Assembly: GCA_015039365.1 (NCBI GenBank)
Contig: WION01000739.1
Span: 1 to 22,042 of the forward strand
DNA length: 22,042 bases
Direction: 5' to 3'
Source of the DNA: Amanita rubescens
Lineage: Eukaryota; Basidiomycota; Agaricomycetes; Agaricales; Amanitaceae
Each line of letters opens with the position of its first letter. Within the stretch, counting starts at the first letter, position 1. Shown piece after piece: positions 19,954-22,042 of the stretch. Both the position numbers and the translations under genes were made by a program. The notes under the pieces are model-generated. The model worked only from the letters and a program-made list of their open reading frames with translations. It was not told the origin of the DNA and did no database searches.

Positions 19954-21255
19954 ATGGAAATGTTACCAAATCCCCACGATCTGGCGGCGGTTAGAGCAAG
20001 CTGCGGTTCGTCTCGTCTTTCCATTTTCCGCTGCGATCTGGACCCATGAGTTGACTCAGCTGCCTCGTTCGTATTCACTATCTATGATTTCTTCCTGACA
20101 CTAGATGATGAGATTGAAATCATATGGCCGTACGTCGTCATAATGCTTGACTCAATAATCACCTCATCGTGACTATAGGAAATCGAAGCGATCTTGGGTT
20201 AAATGGAAGTTCTTGTTTTTGCGGTACTTCACTATCGCCGTGCAACTGTGGGCAGATCCGCTTCAAGTTGTTGACGGGATCGATTCTGACCGCTCGCTCC
20301 AATCCCTAGTATAAATTTCGCCATCGAGCGCAGAATAACGTCCTTTAACGATAATGAATCACCAGAATTGATGGATTTGATATACAGTTTTTTGATCGCT
20401 CAAGTCGTTACTTGCTTCGTGATCTCTGCTGTGCTGGAATCAATGTTGATGATGAGAAGTTTGTCGATTTTATCGTTAAATAACAACCGAGTGGCTGACC
20501 TCATCACAGTTTATGCCCTTTATAACAAGAATCTTTATATAGCACTTGGATGTGCGCTATTATTGGTAGGCCAGTTTGCGGCTATGTCAATCTGTATCTG
20601 GCGCAAGGTCGAGATGAGAAACGCGATAACCGCGATTGAGGTGGAAGCCCCTTCGGGCGCATTCCCGTATTTAGGGTGGGTGCCTCTTGTTCCTAAGAAG
20701 CCAATTACTCATAATCGAGTAAGTATTGCTACGTTGGTGTCTCAGAGTGTGATCGTTGCTCTTACCATCATCAAGCACTGTAAAGACATGAAACAGGGCA
20801 CGAGGTCGTCCGTAATGACTTTACTGTTGCGTGATGGCATCTTGGCTTTCCTGGCGTCCTCATGTGAGGATACTAGAATTTTTCACCGTGTTTATGACTG
20901 AGCGTAATCATGCAGTCATCACATGTATAGCAGTGGTAACTGTTATATACAGCAGCGTGTACGCTGTGATGAGTTACTTGTGGGTTTAGAGTGTTCTTCG
21001 GTATACAATGTTTGCTTACTTTTTGATAGCTGGCTTATCTCTATTTCGGCCTCTTTGGTAGGCGTTCTGCGCAATGATCTCCCGGCCGTTATCGCTGATT
21101 CGTCCAAGGGTTGTCGCATCATGATCAATTTAGAACGTTACTGGAAGCCATCTCGAACTCTCTTTGAGCCAACGATGATTCTCACAGAACTTTCGTCCGC
21201 CTTTTTTGACGAGGAATCTGACTGTACAAGCGAGTTTAATCAGAGCAGGATTTGA
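19954..21255 (+). CDS. DUF6533-type multi-pass membrane protein
   Basis: Eight phase-matched exons: 19954-20005, 20060-20129, 20179-20247, 20310-20458, 20510-20863, 20916-20979, 21030-21057 and 21109-21255. They total 933 nt, or 310 residues. The N-terminal IYDFFLTLDDEIEIIWP followed by KWKFLFLRYF is the hallmark I associate with DUF6533 proteins of mushrooms. Hydrophobic segments follow: LIAQVVTCFVISAVLES, MMRIYALYNK and its ALGCALLLVGQF continuation, SVIVALTII, ITCIAVVTVIYSSVYAVM, and WLISISASLGCRIMINL near the C-terminus. This gives about six or seven membrane helices. The family has no established function. A 60-nt segment inside exon 5 (about 20689-20748) could be an extra in-phase intron, which would remove 20 residues. 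The start is the first ATG giving an in-phase exon with a GTTCGT donor. Confidence 0.85.
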
Positions 21256-21316
21256 TCATCACAAACGAGTTGCAGTATCGCGAGTGATGTAAAGTTTCGG
21301 AGTTTTAAAGCCTGTC

Positions 21317-21411
21317 GCCCGCCTAGCTCAATCGGATAGAGCGTCAGACTCTTACGGATAAATCCGGCAAGTGTCATCTGAAGGCTGCGAGTTCGACCCT
21401 CGCGGTGGGCT
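21317..21411 (+). tRNA. tRNA-Lys(CUU) with 21-nt intron
   Basis: The cloverleaf can be drawn fully. The acceptor stem is GCCCGCC with GGTGGGC (one G-U pair), the D arm GCTC/GAGC, the anticodon stem TCAGA/TCTGA and the T arm GCGAG-TTCGACC-CTCGC. The anticodon CTT is at 21351-21353. The intron 21355-21375 lies one base after the anticodon, the canonical position for eukaryotic nuclear tRNA introns. Removing it gives the seven-base loop CTCTTAA. The discriminator base is T, as I recall for yeast tRNA-Lys(CUU). Confidence 0.96.
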
Positions 21412-21950
21412 ACTGCGACGTACTTTTTGGCTTGCTGAATTATGTCGTAACCGGTTCATTATACTGGATGTCAAATTGTGAGATAAGCAGCTCACACCGC
21501 AGTGCAATAAAGCTACGTAAACTACTTTATTTTTGCTTGTATGCTACATACACGACCCGACTTTACGTATTATGTAACAAACTATACAGACACAGCGGAA
21601 GATGAAAATTGATATTGCCCGGGCAAGGCTGCCCTTGCAGGGTCAGCGCCTCCCCAAAAAGAACGGGCCTTAGACTAGCCCAGGGTCACGATCTATTGGG
21701 GATTATCCTTAGCTTGGACGCAATACTATGATCGATTCGGTGGCGTTCATAAGTAATGAGTAACGTGTTGACGTTCTTTTCGTCAGATGTCAATTTCATG
21801 CCACTTTTCACAGCGGATAGCGAAAAGCGCGTATGTCTTATCTAAATCCTGCATTTGAAACCCCCTCTTACCATGGCACCGTTGCCCTAGTTCACGAATA
21901 GCCCATGTGCGTTCAAGCCCTTCGCCTTTCCTCACCGTACTAATCATTAT
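21412..21950. other. Intergenic region downstream of the tRNA
   Basis: About 540 bp. No gene recognised. A short GCAAGG-CTGC-CCTTGC inverted repeat lies near 21623-21638. Its right part should contain the promoter of the gene starting at 21951. Confidence 0.45.
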
Positions 21951-22042
21951 ATGGACGGAGCTCAGGTTGCGGGCTACCTTCTAAACGTCTTCCTCCAGGG
22001 AATATTGACGGTTCAATTCTGTATGTCATCCTTAACGCGCCT
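21951..22042 (+). CDS. Probable DUF6534-type membrane protein, 5' end only
   Basis: Exon 1 is 21951-22020, starting at an ATG and encoding MDGAQVAGYLLNVFLQGILT then VQF. It ends in phase 1 at a GTATGT donor, and the window ends within the intron. A short Met-leader followed by a membrane helix with GILT/VQ is how I recall DUF6534 proteins of Agaricomycetes beginning. These are seven-helix membrane proteins of unknown function, related in layout to the DUF6533-type gene upstream. Only 23 codons are visible, so the family call is tentative. Confidence 0.55.
   Translation, partial: MDGAQVAGYLLNVFLQGILTVQFCMSSLTR

Overview
This window looks like nuclear DNA of a filamentous fungus, most likely a mushroom-forming basidiomycete (Agaricomycetes). 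The evidence is very short spliceosomal introns (mostly 46-62 nt) at high density, fungal and Agaricomycete protein families (a Zn2Cys6 regulator with the basidiomycete-type cluster, a fungal GLTP, DUF6533/DUF6534-like membrane proteins), and an intron-containing nuclear tRNA-Lys(CUU). All exon-intron structures were assembled by hand from GT/GC...AG sites and phase matching.

Layout. 1-926 (minus): left-truncated Agaricomycete protein with a PD-(D/E)XK-like nuclease core. 927-3884: long stretch with no convincing gene. 3885-4567 (plus): weak multi-exon candidate of unknown function. 4568-5859: mostly non-coding, ending in a TATA-like promoter. 5860-7512 (plus): protein with two CxxC...H...C zinc-binding modules, 5' half firm and 3' half unresolved. 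7810-8687 (plus): complete six-exon glycolipid transfer protein. 8884-13877 (plus): very intron-rich coiled-coil gene of about 28 exons, roughly 1,060-1,140 residues. 13878-15618: intergenic, with a perfect 22-bp palindrome. 15619-19283 (plus): complete 14-exon Zn2Cys6 transcription factor of 993 residues, with 9-nt and 10-nt microexons. 19284-19953: intergenic, with a 40-bp tandem duplication. 19954-21255 (plus): DUF6533-type multi-pass membrane protein, 8 exons. 21317-21411 (plus): tRNA-Lys(CUU) with a 21-nt intron. 21951-22042 (plus): first exon of a probable DUF6534-type membrane protein running off the window.

The genes do not form an evident pathway or cluster. Most lie on the plus strand as independent units. 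I found no transposon, CRISPR array or prokaryotic-type operon, and no clear new multi-gene system. The most unusual items are the extreme exon fragmentation of the coiled-coil gene (including a GC-AG intron and an unresolved frame problem near its 5' end), the microexons in the transcription factor, substitutions at two usually conserved sugar-binding positions in the GLTP, and the nuclease-like core of the left-edge gene.
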